Source: Pantoea piersonii (GTDB lineage: Bacteria > Pseudomonadota > Gammaproteobacteria > Enterobacterales > Enterobacteriaceae). Taken from it: DNA of 64,000 bases. Each line of letters begins with the position of its first letter. The first letter of the stretch is position 1. Below the pieces are notes generated by a model, which had not been told where the DNA came from, made no database searches, and saw nothing but the letters and a program-made list of their open reading frames with translations. The stretch is from the NCBI RefSeq assembly GCF_003612015.1, contig NZ_RARB01000002.1, positions 559,590-623,589 of the forward strand, in the 5' to 3' direction. Shown piece after piece: positions 8,813-18,942 of the stretch. The translations under genes were made by a program, and so were the position numbers.

Positions 8813-10025
8813 GTGCATCCCAAAGCAGGCGGCTGTCGAGCCACTCAACGGCCATAATGGTCAGGATCACCGCCGAGCCGAAATAAAACGCGGCGGGTCC
8901 CATGGTAAAAGCCAGCAGCTGATCGCGATTGACCAGCGACATGGTTAATGAAATCACAAAGAGATCCAGCATTGACCAGCGGCCAACCCAGGTAACGACC
9001 CGCAGCAGGCGAATACGGGTTTTTAGACCCTGCTCGCAGCGGAAGTGAATACTTAACAGCAGCGTCAGCATGACCAGCACCTTAGTAAAGGGCACCAGAA
9101 TACTGGCGATAAACACCACCGCCGCCACCGGAATATTGCCGGACGCCAGGCCAAGAATGCCGGAAAAAATCGTATCTTCGCGTCGCGAACCATTAAGGTA
9201 GACCACAGAGATAGGCAGCAGGTTAGCGGGAATAAGCAGTACAACAGAGGCGATAAGCGCCGCCCAGGATTTTTGCAGGCTGTGGCGACGCCGGAAGTCA
9301 AGGGGCGTATGGCAGCGCGGGCAGCGGCCGCGCGCGTCCGGCTCGCCGGTATTGTGGCAATTAAGGCACACCTGCAGTTTGTCGCGGGCAGAACCATACT
9401 GCTTCTGTGGATAAAAATGTTCCCAGAGCTGCTCGACGTTAAGGTGGATCAAGGTCAGCAGGCTCAGCGCCGTTAACGTCAGATAGGCGGCCAGCCCGTA
9501 GCCGACCTCCAGCGAGGCGTAATCCTGCACCTTGATCGACGCCACCGCAATGCCCACCAGATAGATGTCGAGCATTACCCACTCTTTGACCTTTTCCAGC
9601 ATCAGCAATACCGGCCGCAGATTCATCCCCAGCCGGTGGCCGATGCTGAGATAGCCGATACCGACGACGAGCGCGGCTGGCGCGCCGATAGTGCAGAACG
9701 CCACCATCGAAGCAGTAAGCACATTGCCCTGTTCCGCCATCTGGATCACGCCGCCCAGCAGGCTGGCGTTAATGCGCATGCCGAGCAGGCGAATATCCAC
9801 CAGCGGCAGGGTAAAGGCGAAAGGCATCAGCACCAGGATCATCGCGGCCATGACGGTCAGCCGCGTCATCGACCAGTCACGCCCGCTGATAATTTGCGCA
9901 TGGCAGCGTGGACAATAGGCAGACTGATGCGATTTCACATCCGGTAAGGAAAAAAGGGTATCGCATTGCGGACAACGCTGATAACGTGCGTGGGGCAATG
10001 GCTGGCTGATAGCGTGAATTTTCAT
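8781..10025 (-). CDS. letA: inner-membrane partner LetA (PqiA family)
   Basis: The product is 414 aa with about eight membrane segments in two PqiA repeats. Each half begins with a zinc-ribbon-like pair: CPQC and CPRC near residues 17-40, CLNC and CPRC near 225-245. It is thought to load lipid into the LetB tunnel. The start [10 protein letters not shown] is chosen because the cysteine module follows directly as in E. coli; the ribosome site is weak. It overlaps letB by 32 nt and heads the letAB operon, divergent from msrC. Confidence 0.94.
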   Translation of the reverse strand: MKIHAISQPLPHARYQRCPQCDTLFSLPDVKSHQSAYCPRCHAQIISGRDWSMTRLTVMAAMILVLMPFAFTLPLVDIRLLGMRINASLLGGVIQMAEQGNVLTASMVAFCTIGAPAALVVGIGYLSIGHRLGMNLRPVLLMLEKVKEWVMLDIYLVGIAVASIKVQDYASLEVGYGLAAYLTLTALSLLTLIHLNVEQLWEHFYPQKQYGSARDKLQVCLNCHNTGEPDARGRCPRCHTPLDFRRRHSLQKSWAALIASVVLLIPANLLPISVVYLNGSRREDTIFSGILGLASGNIPVAAVVFIASILVPFTKVLVMLTLLLSIHFRCEQGLKTRIRLLRVVTWVGRWSMLDLFVISLTMSLVNRDQLLAFTMGPAAFYFGSAVILTIMAVEWLDSRLLWDAHATGNADYTD

Positions 10026-10258
10026 AGGGTGATGCAGGTTTCGCCCGGATATTTGTCGCTGTGACCGGATGCGGTCGTGGGGCAAAAAAACGTTTTCACG
10101 TTTCAGGCACGCCCGCAAAGGGCCCACGTTTCGATCCACAAAAATCTAAGGTTATAGCAACTAACGCGATGATTCACCTTGTGGCGGTGGATATTTAGTG
10201 CTTATTTTAACGGGCGGTTAATAAAAGCCGCTCTGTTGTTAATGTTAATGGTTAAACA

Positions 10259-10759
10259 ATGAACAAAACTGCCTTTTACGCTGATTTGAATCGCGATATG
10301 CGCGCTTTGCTCGCGGGCGAGACCTCGTTTCTCGCCGCGCTGGGCAATTTCAGCGCGCTGCTGTATGAACGCCTCGACGGCGTTAACTGGGCGGGCTTCT
10401 ACCTGCTGACTGAGGCCGATACGCTGGTGCTGGGCCCCTTTCAGGGCAAAATCGCCTGCGTGCGCATTCCGGTAGGCAAGGGGGTGTGTGGTACGGCAAT
10501 AGCGCAGGATAAAGTGCAGCGCGTCGACGACGTGCACGCTTTTCCCGGCCATATCGCCTGCGATGCCGCCAGCAATGCCGAGATCGTGATTCCTCTGAAA
10601 GTAAACGGCACGCTGGTGGGCGTTCTGGATATCGACAGCACGGTGTTCAATCGCTTTGACAGCGAGGATGAAACAGGGCTGGTTGCACTGACTGATGGGC
10701 TTTGCGACGTGCTCGCGCACAGCGAGATCGAAAAATTTTTGCAGCTGACGCGCAGCTAA
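10259..10759 (+). CDS. msrC: free methionine-(R)-sulfoxide reductase
   Basis: The product is 166 aa, a single GAF domain that reduces free L-methionine-R-sulfoxide in the cytosol using a thioredoxin-linked cysteine cycle. Signature segments are LLYERLDGVNWAGFYLL (about 35-50), GPFQGKIACVRIPVGKGVCG (about 60-80) and HIACDAASNAEIV (about 100), carrying the redox cysteines. It is full length and colinear with E. coli MsrC. It is followed by proQ after 96 nt. Confidence 0.94.
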   Translation: MNKTAFYADLNRDMRALLAGETSFLAALGNFSALLYERLDGVNWAGFYLLTEADTLVLGPFQGKIACVRIPVGKGVCGTAIAQDKVQRVDDVHAFPGHIACDAASNAEIVIPLKVNGTLVGVLDIDSTVFNRFDSEDETGLVALTDGLCDVLAHSEIEKFLQLTRS

Positions 10760-10855
10760 TCGACTGGATCGCATGGCATTTGGCAATGTTGTCATTATAA
10801 TGTCGCCTGTTCATGCCTGCTCTGGTCGGCAAATCCGTTGTAATCAGGAAATTTC

Positions 10856-11545
10856 ATGGAAAATCAACCTAAGTTGAATAGCAGTAAAGAAGTGATCGCC
10901 TTTCTGGCGGAACGTTTTCCAAACTGCTTTAGCGCTGAAGGTGAAGCGCGTCCGCTCAAAATCGGCATCTTTCAGGATCTGGTAGAGCGCGTTCAGGGCG
11001 AAATGAGTCTGAGTAAGACCCAGCTGCGTTCAGCGCTGCGTCTCTATACTTCCAGCTGGCGTTACCTTTACGGCATTAAAGCTGGCGCAACGCGCGTCGA
11101 TCTCGACGGCAACGCCTGCGGCGTGCTGGACGAGCAGCACGTGCAGCATGCGCGTCAGCAGCTGGAAGAGGCGAAAGCGCGCGTTCAGGCGCAGCGCGAG
11201 CAGCAGAAGGCCGCGAAACGCGAAGCCGCAGGCGAAGAGGGCGCTGAACCGCGTCGTCCGCGTCGGCCCGCCGCACGCAAGCCAGCTGACGGCGATGCGC
11301 CGCGCAAAGCGCGTCCTCAGTCGCCGCGTCCGGCCGCTCAGGATCGCAAACCGGCTCCGCGCCCGGCGGCGCAGGCTAAACCCATCACCGATACCTCAAC
11401 TTTGCAACCAGGCCAGAATATCAAAGTCAAAGCAGGCAAAAGTGCGATGGACGCTACCGTTCTTGAAGTGTCAAAAGACGGCGTTCGGGTACAGCTCGCT
11501 TCCGGCATGGCAATGATTGTGCGCGCAGAACACTTGCAGTTCTGA
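10856..11545 (+). CDS. proQ: RNA chaperone ProQ
   Basis: The product is 229 aa. The N-terminal FinO-type RNA-binding domain (about residues 1-120, including [10 protein letters not shown] and [15 protein letters not shown]) is followed by a low-complexity Ala/Arg/Pro linker and a C-terminal Tudor/Hfq-like domain (about 178-229, [20 protein letters not shown]). ProQ binds many structured sRNAs and mRNA 3' ends. It lies 19 nt upstream of prc, as in E. coli. Confidence 0.96.
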   Translation: MENQPKLNSSKEVIAFLAERFPNCFSAEGEARPLKIGIFQDLVERVQGEMSLSKTQLRSALRLYTSSWRYLYGIKAGATRVDLDGNACGVLDEQHVQHARQQLEEAKARVQAQREQQKAAKREAAGEEGAEPRRPRRPAARKPADGDAPRKARPQSPRPAAQDRKPAPRPAAQAKPITDTSTLQPGQNIKVKAGKSAMDATVLEVSKDGVRVQLASGMAMIVRAEHLQF

Positions 11546-11564
11546 AACGGAGGCTGACCCCGGC

Positions 11565-13610
11565 ATGAACACCCTGTTAAAAATCGGTATGATTGTGGGC
11601 CTGCTACTGGCAGGCCCTTCATTTGGCGCAGAGAATATTACCCGCGCCGATCAGATCCCTCAGCTTCATGAAGATCCGCAGGACCCCACCGTCAGCGAAC
11701 GCGTGACCTCCCGCTTTACCCGCTCTCACTATCGCCAGTTCGATCTTGATCAGGCCTTTTCGGCGAAGATTTTCGATCGCTATCTGAATATGCTCGACTA
11801 CAACCACAACGTGTTGCTGGCATCAGATGTGGCGCAGTTTGCCGATAAAAAAACCACGCTCGGCGACGAGCTGCGCAGCGGCAAGCTGGACGTGTTTTAC
11901 GATCTCTACAATCTGGCGCAGAAACGCCGTTTCGAGCGCTATCAGTACGCGCTTGACGTGCTGAACCGTCCGATGAACTTTACCGGCAACGACACCATCG
12001 ATATCGATCGCGCCAAAGCGCCCTGGCCGAAAGATCAGGCCGAGCTGAACGCGTTATGGGACGCCAAGGTCAAATATGACCAGCTCAGCCTGAAGCTGAC
12101 CGGTAAAGATGACAAAGAAATTCGCGATGTGCTGACCAAGCGCTACAACTTTGCTATTCGCCGCCTGGCGCAGAGCAACAGCGAAGATGTCTTCCAGCTG
12201 GCGATGAACGCGTTTGCGCATGAAATCGATCCGCACACCAGCTATCTGTCGCCGCGCAACACCGAACAGTTCAACACCGAAATGAGTCTGTCGCTGGAAG
12301 GCATCGGCGCGGTGCTGCAAATGGATGATGACTACACGGTGATCAACTCTATGGTCGCGGGCGGACCGGCGGCGAAGAGCAAATCGATCAGCGTCGGCGA
12401 CCGCATTGTCGGCGTCGGTCAGCCAGGCAAGCCGATGGAAGATGTAATCGGCTGGCGTCTTGATGATGTGGTAGCCAAAATCAAGGGGCCGAAAGGCAGC
12501 AAAGTGCGTCTTGAGATCCTGCCTGCGGGCAAGGGCACCAAAACCCGCACTGTCTCTCTGACGCGTGAGAAGATCCGCCTTGAAGACCGCGCGGTGAAAA
12601 TGAGCGTGCATAACGTCGGCAAACAGAAAGTCGGCGTACTGGATATTCCTGGCTTCTACGTCGGTCTGACCGATGATGTGAAAGTTCAGCTGCAAAAGCT
12701 GCAGAAGCAGAACGTCGACAGCGTTGTGATCGATCTGCGGACTAACGGCGGCGGCGCGCTGACCGAAGCGGTATCGCTTTCCGGTCTGTTTATCCCGAGC
12801 GGTCCGGTGGTGCAGGTGCGCGACAATAACGGTCGCGTCCGCGAGGACAGCGACAACGACGGCGTCGTCTACTACAAAGGCCCGCTGGTGGTGCTGGTAG
12901 ACCGCTTCAGCGCCTCGGCATCCGAAATCTTCGCTGCGGCGATGCAGGACTATGGCCGTGCGCTGATCGTTGGCGAGCCGACGTTTGGTAAAGGCACCGT
13001 GCAGCAGTATCGATCGCTGAACCGCATTTACGATCAGATGCTGCGTCCTGAATGGCCTGCGCTGGGTTCCGTTTCCTACACTATCCAGAAGTTTTACCGT
13101 ATCAACGGCGGCAGCACGCAGCGTAAAGGCGTGACGCCGGACCTGCTGATGCCGACCGGCGTGGAAGCGGCGGAAACGGGCGAGAAGTTCGAAGACAACG
13201 CGCTGCCCTGGGACAGCATCAATGCCGCGACGTATACCAAAACCGGCGACGTCAAGCCGCTGGTCGCGCAGCTGACCAAACAGCACGAAGCGCGTATCGC
13301 CCAGGATCGCGAGTTCCAGTACATCATGAAAGATATCGCTCGCTTTGATGCGATGAAGGACAAGCGCAATATCGTGTCGCTTAATCTTGCCCAGCGCGAG
13401 AAAGAGAACCACGAAGAAGATGCGCTGCGTCTGGAGCGGATTAACGCGCGCTATCAGGCGGAAGGCAAAAAGCCGCTGAAGAGCCTGGACGATCTGCCGA
13501 AGGATTATAAAGAGCCCGATCCTTACCTCGACGAGACGGTGAAAATCGCCAACGACCTGGCGCAGCTGGATAAATCACAGCCTGCTGCGTCCACTCCCGC
13601 CGCGCAGTAA
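11565..13610 (+). CDS. prc: periplasmic tail-specific protease Prc
   Basis: The product is 681 aa (E. coli 682). Prc degrades periplasmic proteins with apolar C-termini and, with the lipoprotein NlpI, regulates peptidoglycan hydrolases. A signal peptide (MNTLLKIGMIVGLLLAGPSF, cleaved near GAEN) is followed by a PDZ domain (about 240-325) and the S41 catalytic core: RFSASASEIFAAAMQ holds the nucleophilic serine (about 450) and FGKGTVQQYRS the lysine (about 475). The ATG at 11565 follows AACGGAGG; an upstream in-frame start overlaps proQ and would break the signal peptide. Confidence 0.96.
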   Translation: MNTLLKIGMIVGLLLAGPSFGAENITRADQIPQLHEDPQDPTVSERVTSRFTRSHYRQFDLDQAFSAKIFDRYLNMLDYNHNVLLASDVAQFADKKTTLGDELRSGKLDVFYDLYNLAQKRRFERYQYALDVLNRPMNFTGNDTIDIDRAKAPWPKDQAELNALWDAKVKYDQLSLKLTGKDDKEIRDVLTKRYNFAIRRLAQSNSEDVFQLAMNAFAHEIDPHTSYLSPRNTEQFNTEMSLSLEGIGAVLQMDDDYTVINSMVAGGPAAKSKSISVGDRIVGVGQPGKPMEDVIGWRLDDVVAKIKGPKGSKVRLEILPAGKGTKTRTVSLTREKIRLEDRAVKMSVHNVGKQKVGVLDIPGFYVGLTDDVKVQLQKLQKQNVDSVVIDLRTNGGGALTEAVSLSGLFIPSGPVVQVRDNNGRVREDSDNDGVVYYKGPLVVLVDRFSASASEIFAAAMQDYGRALIVGEPTFGKGTVQQYRSLNRIYDQMLRPEWPALGSVSYTIQKFYRINGGSTQRKGVTPDLLMPTGVEAAETGEKFEDNALPWDSINAATYTKTGDVKPLVAQLTKQHEARIAQDREFQYIMKDIARFDAMKDKRNIVSLNLAQREKENHEEDALRLERINARYQAEGKKPLKSLDDLPKDYKEPDPYLDETVKIANDLAQLDKSQPAASTPAAQ

Positions 13611-13624
13611 GCGCAAGGGATTGA

Positions 13625-13652
13625 AAAGCACCGCGCCGCGGTGCTTTTTTTT
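13625..13652 (+). terminator. terminator of prc
   Basis: AAAGCACCGC (13625-13634) pairs with GCGGTGCTTT (13638-13647), followed by further T residues, 15 nt after the prc stop. Confidence 0.9.
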
Positions 13653-13750
13653 GCCCAGAGGATCGGGAACGGTTGCCGAAACCAGCCGCGCGGCGAAAGC
13701 GTGACTAAATGTAAAGTTATGTCTTTTTAGGCACTTAAAGGTTAAGGTCG

Positions 13751-13778
13751 CTTGAAATGCGGCGCGATGACCCTAGGA
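13751..13778 (+). promoter_or_regulatory. candidate heat-shock (sigma-32) promoter of htpX
   Basis: CTTGAAA (13751-13757) and CCCTAGGA (13771-13778) are 13 nt apart and resemble the sigma-32 -35/-10 pair. htpX of E. coli is heat-shock and CpxR controlled. A half-matched CpxR-like GTAAA-N5-GTCTT lies at 13711-13725. Confidence 0.5.
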
Positions 13779-13827
13779 TAAGGATCCGCGCAGTCAGCGC
13801 ATGAACAACTGAGGAAAATTAACTTTT

Positions 13828-14709
13828 ATGATGCGTATTGCTCTTTTCCTGGTGACCAACTTAGCTGTGATGTTGGTCTTTGGGCTGATCCTCAGCCTGA
13901 CAGGGATCCAGTCAAGCAGTGTTCAGGGCCTGATGATTATGGCAGGCCTGTTTGGCTTTGGCGGTGCGTTTGTTTCACTGCTGATGTCGAAGTGGATGGC
14001 GTTGCGTTCGGTCGGCGGTGAAGTAATTGAACAACCCCGGAATGAAACGGAACGCTGGCTGATGCAGACCGTTGGCCGTCAGGCGCAGCAGGCAGGTATC
14101 GCCATGCCGCAGGTCGCTGTGTACCATGCGCCCGATATCAACGCGTTCGCCACCGGCGCGCGTCGCGATGCGTCGCTGGTCGCCGTTTCCACCGGTCTGT
14201 TGCAGAACATGAGCCGTGACGAAGCGGAGGCGGTGCTGGCGCATGAGATCGCGCATATCGCTAACGGCGACATGGTGACCATGACGCTGATCCAGGGCAT
14301 CGTGAACACCTTCGTGATCTTTATTTCGCGTATTATCGCGCAGGTGGCGTCGGGCTTTCTGTCCGGCAACCGTGACGGCGAAGAGGGCGGCAACGGCAAC
14401 CCGCTGGTCTACTTCGCGGTGGCAACGGTGCTGGAGCTGGTGTTCGGTATTCTGGCCAGCATCATCACCATGTGGTTCTCACGTCACCGTGAGTTCCACG
14501 CCGACGCCGGTTCAGCGAAGCTGGTGGGCCGCGAGAAGATGATCGCCGCGCTGCAGCGTCTGAAAACCAGCTACGAACCGCAGGAGCCGAGCAGCATGAT
14601 GGCGTTTTGCATCAACGGCAAAAACAAATCCCTGAGCGAGCTGTTTATGTCACACCCGCCGCTGGATAAGCGTATCGAAGCGTTACGCAGCGGCCAGTAT
14701 CTGAAGTAA
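13828..14709 (+). CDS. htpX: membrane zinc metalloprotease HtpX
   Basis: The product is 293 aa, the same length as E. coli HtpX. It is an inner-membrane M48 protease that with FtsH clears misfolded membrane proteins. Two N-terminal membrane segments precede the catalytic motif HEIAH (residues 139-143); two more hydrophobic segments follow, and [13 protein letters not shown] (about 220) supplies the third zinc ligand. The ATGATG start has GAGGAAA upstream. Confidence 0.96.
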   Translation: MMRIALFLVTNLAVMLVFGLILSLTGIQSSSVQGLMIMAGLFGFGGAFVSLLMSKWMALRSVGGEVIEQPRNETERWLMQTVGRQAQQAGIAMPQVAVYHAPDINAFATGARRDASLVAVSTGLLQNMSRDEAEAVLAHEIAHIANGDMVTMTLIQGIVNTFVIFISRIIAQVASGFLSGNRDGEEGGNGNPLVYFAVATVLELVFGILASIITMWFSRHREFHADAGSAKLVGREKMIAALQRLKTSYEPQEPSSMMAFCINGKNKSLSELFMSHPPLDKRIEALRSGQYLK

Positions 14710-14723
14710 TCGCAGAGCCGAAG

Positions 14724-14755
14724 AAAAAGGCGACTCCCTGGAGTCGCCTTTTTTA
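14724..14755. terminator. bidirectional terminator between htpX and yebQ
   Basis: GGCGACTC (14729-14736) pairs with GAGTCGCC (14741-14748), with A5 before and T6 after, so it can stop both converging transcripts. Confidence 0.9.
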
Positions 14756-14765
14756 TTGATGTGGC

Positions 14766-16145
14766 CTACTGCGTTGCGACGCGCTTCTGCGACAGGCGCG
14801 AGAGGCTGAACAGCGCGGCGACGCTGGAGAAGAGTCCCGCCAGAATCAGCGAAGCGTGCGTACCGTTCTGATCGAACATCGTGAACATCAGCGCCACCAG
14901 CGCCGCGCCGCTGCTCTGACCCAGCAGACGCGCCGTTCCCAGCATTCCGCTGGCGCCGCCGCTGCGGTTGCGCGGAGCGGAAGAGATAATGGTGTGGTTA
15001 TTGGGCGACTGGAACAGGCCAAAACCGGCTCCGCACAGCGCCATACGCCAGATAATATCCCAGTCCTGCGGCTGTGCGGGCAGCAACGCCAGCAGGAAGA
15101 GCCCCGCCGCGAAAAGCGCCAGACCAATACCGCCGAGCAGCCCGGCATGAATATGCTCAATCAAACGTCCGGCAATCGGTGCCAGCACCATGGTCGCCAG
15201 CGGCCAGGGGGTCAGCAGCAGGCCGGTAGCGACTTCATTGCGCCCCAGCACGTTTTGCAGGAAAAAAGGCAGTGAAACCATCGCCAGCATCTGCGCGCAG
15301 AAAGAGCAGATCGAGGTGCAGATCGACAGGCTAAAAAGCGGAATACGCAGCAGATCGACCGGCAGCAGCGGCACTGCCAGGCGCTGCTGACGACGCACGA
15401 AGAACCAGCCGACTACCGCCAGCACTACCACCTCAGCCAGCGCCAGCGCAGGGTTTTCCCCCTGGGCGAAACCGGTCAGCCCGTAGATCAGCAGACCGAA
15501 AAAGAGCGCATTCATCAGCGCGCTCGGCACGTCGAATTTCTGCGCTTTCGCTTTCTGGCTGTTCTCCGGCAGAAAGCGCAGCGCCAGCCAGAGCGCAATG
15601 ACGCCCAGCGGCACGTTGATCAGAAAGAGCCATTTCCAGCTGGCGAACGACAGGATCGCCGCGGCGACCGTCGGTCCGGCGGCGCTGGATACCGCTACCA
15701 CCAGAGAGTTAATCGCCATGCCGCGTCCCAGATGGCGCTGCGGATAGATAATTCGGATCAGCGCGGTGTTTACGCTCATCAACGCCGCGCCGCCAAAACC
15801 CTGCAGCACGCGCGCCAGGGTCAGCATCGAGAGCGAAGAGGAGAGGGCGCAGAATGCCGAAGTAAGGATAAACAGGCCGAGGCCAACCTGATAGACGCGA
15901 CGATAGCCCAGCATATCGCCCAGAAAAGAGAGCGACAGCAGCGAGGCGACGATAGCGATCTGATAGGCGTTAACGATCCAGACGGACTGGGCAGGACTGG
16001 CATGAAGCTCGCGCGCGATAGTAGGTAAGGCCACGTTGGCGATAGCGCCATCCAGCACCGCCATCATAATGCCCAGAGCAATAGTAAAAATAGCGCCATA
16101 GCGTTGCGGAGCGGGAAGACCATCCTGAAAAGGTGTAGGGGACAT
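14766..16145 (-). CDS. yebQ: MFS drug-efflux-type transporter YebQ
   Basis: The product is 459 aa (E. coli YebQ 457), a proton-coupled exporter of the DHA2-like MFS group with a dozen or more hydrophobic segments. The motif-A region reads GDMLGYRRVYQVG (about 75-87). RVLQGFGGAALMSVNTALI and NNHTIISSAPRNRSGGASG are typical of the DHA2 branch. Substrate unknown. The start MSPTPFQDGL matches E. coli; the longer ORF runs into the kdgR promoter region. It is divergent from kdgR, whose product may regulate it, as the E. coli pair suggests. Confidence 0.88.
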   Translation of the reverse strand: MSPTPFQDGLPAPQRYGAIFTIALGIMMAVLDGAIANVALPTIARELHASPAQSVWIVNAYQIAIVASLLSLSFLGDMLGYRRVYQVGLGLFILTSAFCALSSSLSMLTLARVLQGFGGAALMSVNTALIRIIYPQRHLGRGMAINSLVVAVSSAAGPTVAAAILSFASWKWLFLINVPLGVIALWLALRFLPENSQKAKAQKFDVPSALMNALFFGLLIYGLTGFAQGENPALALAEVVVLAVVGWFFVRRQQRLAVPLLPVDLLRIPLFSLSICTSICSFCAQMLAMVSLPFFLQNVLGRNEVATGLLLTPWPLATMVLAPIAGRLIEHIHAGLLGGIGLALFAAGLFLLALLPAQPQDWDIIWRMALCGAGFGLFQSPNNHTIISSAPRNRSGGASGMLGTARLLGQSSGAALVALMFTMFDQNGTHASLILAGLFSSVAALFSLSRLSQKRVATQ

Positions 16146-16333
16146 AGCGAGATAAGTAAAGTGAGTGAATATGAACATGCTAATGAATCCACTGCCAAAA
16201 CGCACCGCCTTTAGACTAAAAGTCGCGGCTAAATTATGTCGTTCAATGACAGACAATGGTGCTGCGTGCGGTGACGCGCTATATTGACCGTCTGTTCCGA
16301 TTTTATTAAAACAATTTCAAAAAAGGGTGCGTG

Positions 16334-17125
16334 ATGGCCGCCAGTGAAAACGATAAACAACCCGATGCCGTTTCCTCCGTTATGAAGGTGTTCGGCATTC
16401 TTCAGGCGCTGGGCGAGGAGCGCGATCACGGTATTACTGAGCTGGCGCAGCGCGTCATGATGTCGAAAAGTACCGTTTACCGCTTCCTGCAGACCATGAA
16501 GGCGCTGGGTTACGTCACCCAGGAAGGGGAGAGCGAAAAATACTCCCTGACGCTGAAGCTGTTTGAGCTGGGTGCGAAAGCGCTGCAGAACGTCGATCTG
16601 ATCCGCAGCGCGGATGTACAGATGCGTGAGCTTTCCCGCCTGACCAAAGAGACGATTCACCTTGGGGCGCTGGAAGAGGACAGCATTGTCTATATCCACA
16701 AAATCGACTCACTCTATAACCTGCGTATGTATTCGCGCATCGGTCGCCGCAATCCCTTGCACACCACGGCTATCGGTAAAGTGCTGCTCGCCTGGCGCGA
16801 CCGCGCCGAGGTGAACGATATCCTCAAAGAGGTCGAGTTTAAGCGCAGCACCGCTAACACCATCGTCACGCGCGAAGCGCTTATCGACGTGCTGGATCAG
16901 GTGAAGGCACAGGGGTTCGGCGAAGATAACGAAGAGCAGGAAGAGGGATTACGCTGTATCGCCGTGCCGGTTTTTGACCGCTTTGGCGTAGTCATCGCCG
17001 GTCTCAGCATCTCTTTCCCGACGATTCGCTTCTCGGAAGAGGCGAAAAGTGACTATGTCGCCATGCTGCATCGTGCGGCGCGCACGCTCTCCGCTGAGAT
17101 GGGCTACCACGACTACGCTTTCTGA
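16334..17125 (+). CDS. kdgR: IclR-family repressor KdgR
   Basis: The product is 263 aa, the E. coli length. The N-terminal winged helix-turn-helix (about 14-75, ELAQRVMMSKSTVYRFLQTM) is followed by the IclR effector domain (about 90-260, LGALEEDSIVYIHKI, DNEEQEEGLRCIAVPV). KdgR represses genes for 2-keto-3-deoxygluconate and pectin/uronate use and is released by KDG. The ATG at 16334 is preferred; a GTG directly precedes it. Confidence 0.95.
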   Translation: MAASENDKQPDAVSSVMKVFGILQALGEERDHGITELAQRVMMSKSTVYRFLQTMKALGYVTQEGESEKYSLTLKLFELGAKALQNVDLIRSADVQMRELSRLTKETIHLGALEEDSIVYIHKIDSLYNLRMYSRIGRRNPLHTTAIGKVLLAWRDRAEVNDILKEVEFKRSTANTIVTREALIDVLDQVKAQGFGEDNEEQEEGLRCIAVPVFDRFGVVIAGLSISFPTIRFSEEAKSDYVAMLHRAARTLSAEMGYHDYAF

Positions 17126-17126
17126 T

Positions 17127-17152
17127 AAAAAAGCGGGCAGGCGCCCGCTTTA
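17127..17152 (+). terminator. terminator of kdgR
   Basis: AAGCGGGC (17131-17138) pairs with GCCCGCTT (17143-17150). It is A-rich on the left, so it may also serve yobH on the other strand. Confidence 0.75.
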
Positions 17153-17190
17153 CTCTCTGACAACAGCGCGGATAAAAACCGGCCTGTTTC

Positions 17191-17427
17191 TTAGTTATCG
17201 ATCACGTCGCCGCTCTTCTTAAGCAAGGGGCAGTCTGTCACGCCGATAACGCCGCTGTCGGTATGCAGATACTGTGCGGTAATCAGGCCGCGCGCGGTAA
17301 GGTAGCTGCACTGCAGGCCCAGGCCCGCCGCATTCTTCGTGCTGCCGGTCAGCACGCCGTAGCCGGTAAACAGCATGCCGATCCAGATCACGCCGATGAG
17401 CAAGATTGCCCGAATTAAAAGTTTCAT
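17191..17427 (-). CDS. yobH: small exported or membrane protein YobH
   Basis: The product is 78 aa (E. coli 79). A hydrophobic N-terminal segment (about residues 3-22, LIRAILLIGVIWIGMLFTGYGV) is followed by a conserved tail with AAGLGLQCSYLTARG and TDCPLLKKSG; the two cysteines suggest a periplasmic disulphide. Function is unknown in any species I know. ATGGAGA precedes the start; an upstream in-frame ATG is less well placed. Confidence 0.88.
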   Translation of the reverse strand: MKLLIRAILLIGVIWIGMLFTGYGVLTGSTKNAAGLGLQCSYLTARGLITAQYLHTDSGVIGVTDCPLLKKSGDVIDN

Positions 17428-17637
17428 TTTGTTCTCCATAAGATACATAACGCAGCTGTCCACTGTTTGCTGCCGCCCGTAATATTAACAGCTTGCCTCG
17501 CTTTGTCTGCTGAAGCGATCGGAGATTGCCGAAAGCGAGGCAGTCAGGGAATTCTGCATTCAGGCGTATAGCCTGGTCAGCCGCGCGCGCAACAGGTAGA
17601 ATCGAGGCCATTAATATTTTTCGTTTTTGAGGCAGTT

Positions 17638-17904
17638 ATGAACGAGTTAGCCGCAACTTCTGGTCCGCTGTTTAGCTATGGCGTACTGGCGATCATTATT
17701 ATTGTGGCGTTTATCGTCTGGTTTTTCGTTAACCGGGCCAGCGTGCGCGCCAGCGAACAGATTGAGCTGCTGAGCCACCTGCTGGAAGAGCAGAAAAAAC
17801 AGAACACGCTGCTGCGCCGTCTGGTTGAGAATCAGTGCGGCGAGCAGGAAAAGCAGGACCCGGAAGAGAAGCGCGATTTTATTCGCATGATCCCGGAACG
17901 CTAA
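17638..17904 (+). CDS. yebO: membrane protein YebO
   Basis: The product is 88 aa (E. coli 95). One N-terminal membrane segment (about 13-32, LAIIIIVAFIVWFFVNRAS) is followed by a charged coiled-coil-like tail (SEQIELLSHLLEEQKKQNTL). Function unknown. TGAGGCAGTT precedes the ATG. In E. coli mgrB follows directly; here the next gene is an MBL-fold hydrolase 27 nt downstream. Confidence 0.88.
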   Translation: MNELAATSGPLFSYGVLAIIIIVAFIVWFFVNRASVRASEQIELLSHLLEEQKKQNTLLRRLVENQCGEQEKQDPEEKRDFIRMIPER

Positions 17905-17931
17905 CGTTCTCCACCCTGGCAAGGAGGCAAC

Positions 17932-18942
17932 ATGGCCTGGCGAAATCCCTGGTACGACGGCAGTCAAGCGCACCATACACCTGAAGGCTTTCGCAATCTG
18001 GAACCCGATCTGCGCCAGCCGGGCGATCTTGACCGCTGGCGCAAAGAGCGCAAAGCGCAGGGATTGCCTTTTCCACCTCAGGCGGGCTATGAGGGTTTCA
18101 GAACAGACTGGTGGCAACCTGCCGATCTGGCCGGCACTGACGACCGGATCTGGTGGTTAGGCCACGCGGCGATACTGCTGCGCCTTAGCCAGCGCTATCT
18201 GCTGATCGACCCGGCGCTCTCTCTGCGCGCCTCGCCGTTGCCCTTTGCCGGGCCAAAGCGTAAATCACCGTCGCCGCTGAATATCCATCAGCTGCCGCGA
18301 CTCGATTACGTGCTGATATCTCATAATCACTACGATCATCTCGATCTCGCCACCGTGAAGCGCATTATCCGCCGTTTCCCTGATGTCACCTTTCTGGTGC
18401 CGCTGGGGCTGGAAAAGTGGTTTAAGCGGCGCGGCGCGCGGCACGTTCGTCAGCTTGACTGGTGGCAAAGCCAGCAGGAAGCGGATCTGACGCTGACCGC
18501 CGTCCCGGCGCGTCACTGGAGCATGCGTACGCTGCACGATCGCAACCGCTCTTTATGGTGCGGCTGGGTAGTGCGCAGCAAAACGCTGAATTTCTGGTTC
18601 TCTGGCGACAGCGGTTTTTCTGAAAATCTGGCGGAGATTCCACGCAAGCTTGGTCCCTTTAATCTGGCAGCCTTGCCCATCGGCGCCTATGCACCGAAAT
18701 GGTTCATGGCGAGCAGCCATATGGATCCCGATCAGGCGGTGTGGTTATGGCGACTAATCGGTCAGCCTTTAACCCTTCCGGTTCACTGGGGCGTGTTTGA
18801 ACTGGCCGATGAATCGCTGGATGAACCGCCTGCGGAATTAATGCGCGCCATCCAGCGCAGCGGCGAAGATAATGGACGCTTTGCACCATGGAGAATAGGG
18901 GAGAGCCGCAGCCTGCAGAATATTAACCAGGAAAAATCCTAA
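17932..18942 (+). CDS. MBL-fold metallohydrolase (NAPE-PLD/UlaG-like)
   Basis: The product is 336 aa. The metallo-beta-lactamase ligands are in order: SHNHYDHLD (about 129-137, HxHxDH), PARHWS (about 193), FSGDSGFS (about 225) and PVHWGVF (about 283). The N-terminal part (WWLGHAAILL, DPALSLRASPLPFAGPKR) is typical of the PF12706 group that includes NAPE-phospholipase D and RomA-like proteins. Substrate unknown. AAGGAGG lies 7 nt before the ATG. It follows yebO by 27 nt, likely co-transcribed. E. coli lacks it here, so it is a lineage-specific insertion or an ancestral gene lost in E. coli. Confidence 0.88.
   Translation: MAWRNPWYDGSQAHHTPEGFRNLEPDLRQPGDLDRWRKERKAQGLPFPPQAGYEGFRTDWWQPADLAGTDDRIWWLGHAAILLRLSQRYLLIDPALSLRASPLPFAGPKRKSPSPLNIHQLPRLDYVLISHNHYDHLDLATVKRIIRRFPDVTFLVPLGLEKWFKRRGARHVRQLDWWQSQQEADLTLTAVPARHWSMRTLHDRNRSLWCGWVVRSKTLNFWFSGDSGFSENLAEIPRKLGPFNLAALPIGAYAPKWFMASSHMDPDQAVWLWRLIGQPLTLPVHWGVFELADESLDEPPAELMRAIQRSGEDNGRFAPWRIGESRSLQNINQEKS

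Noticed and set aside
12054..13412. 452-aa ORF antisense to prc
   Set aside because: Shadow of prc, His/Arg/Ala-rich and without any domain.
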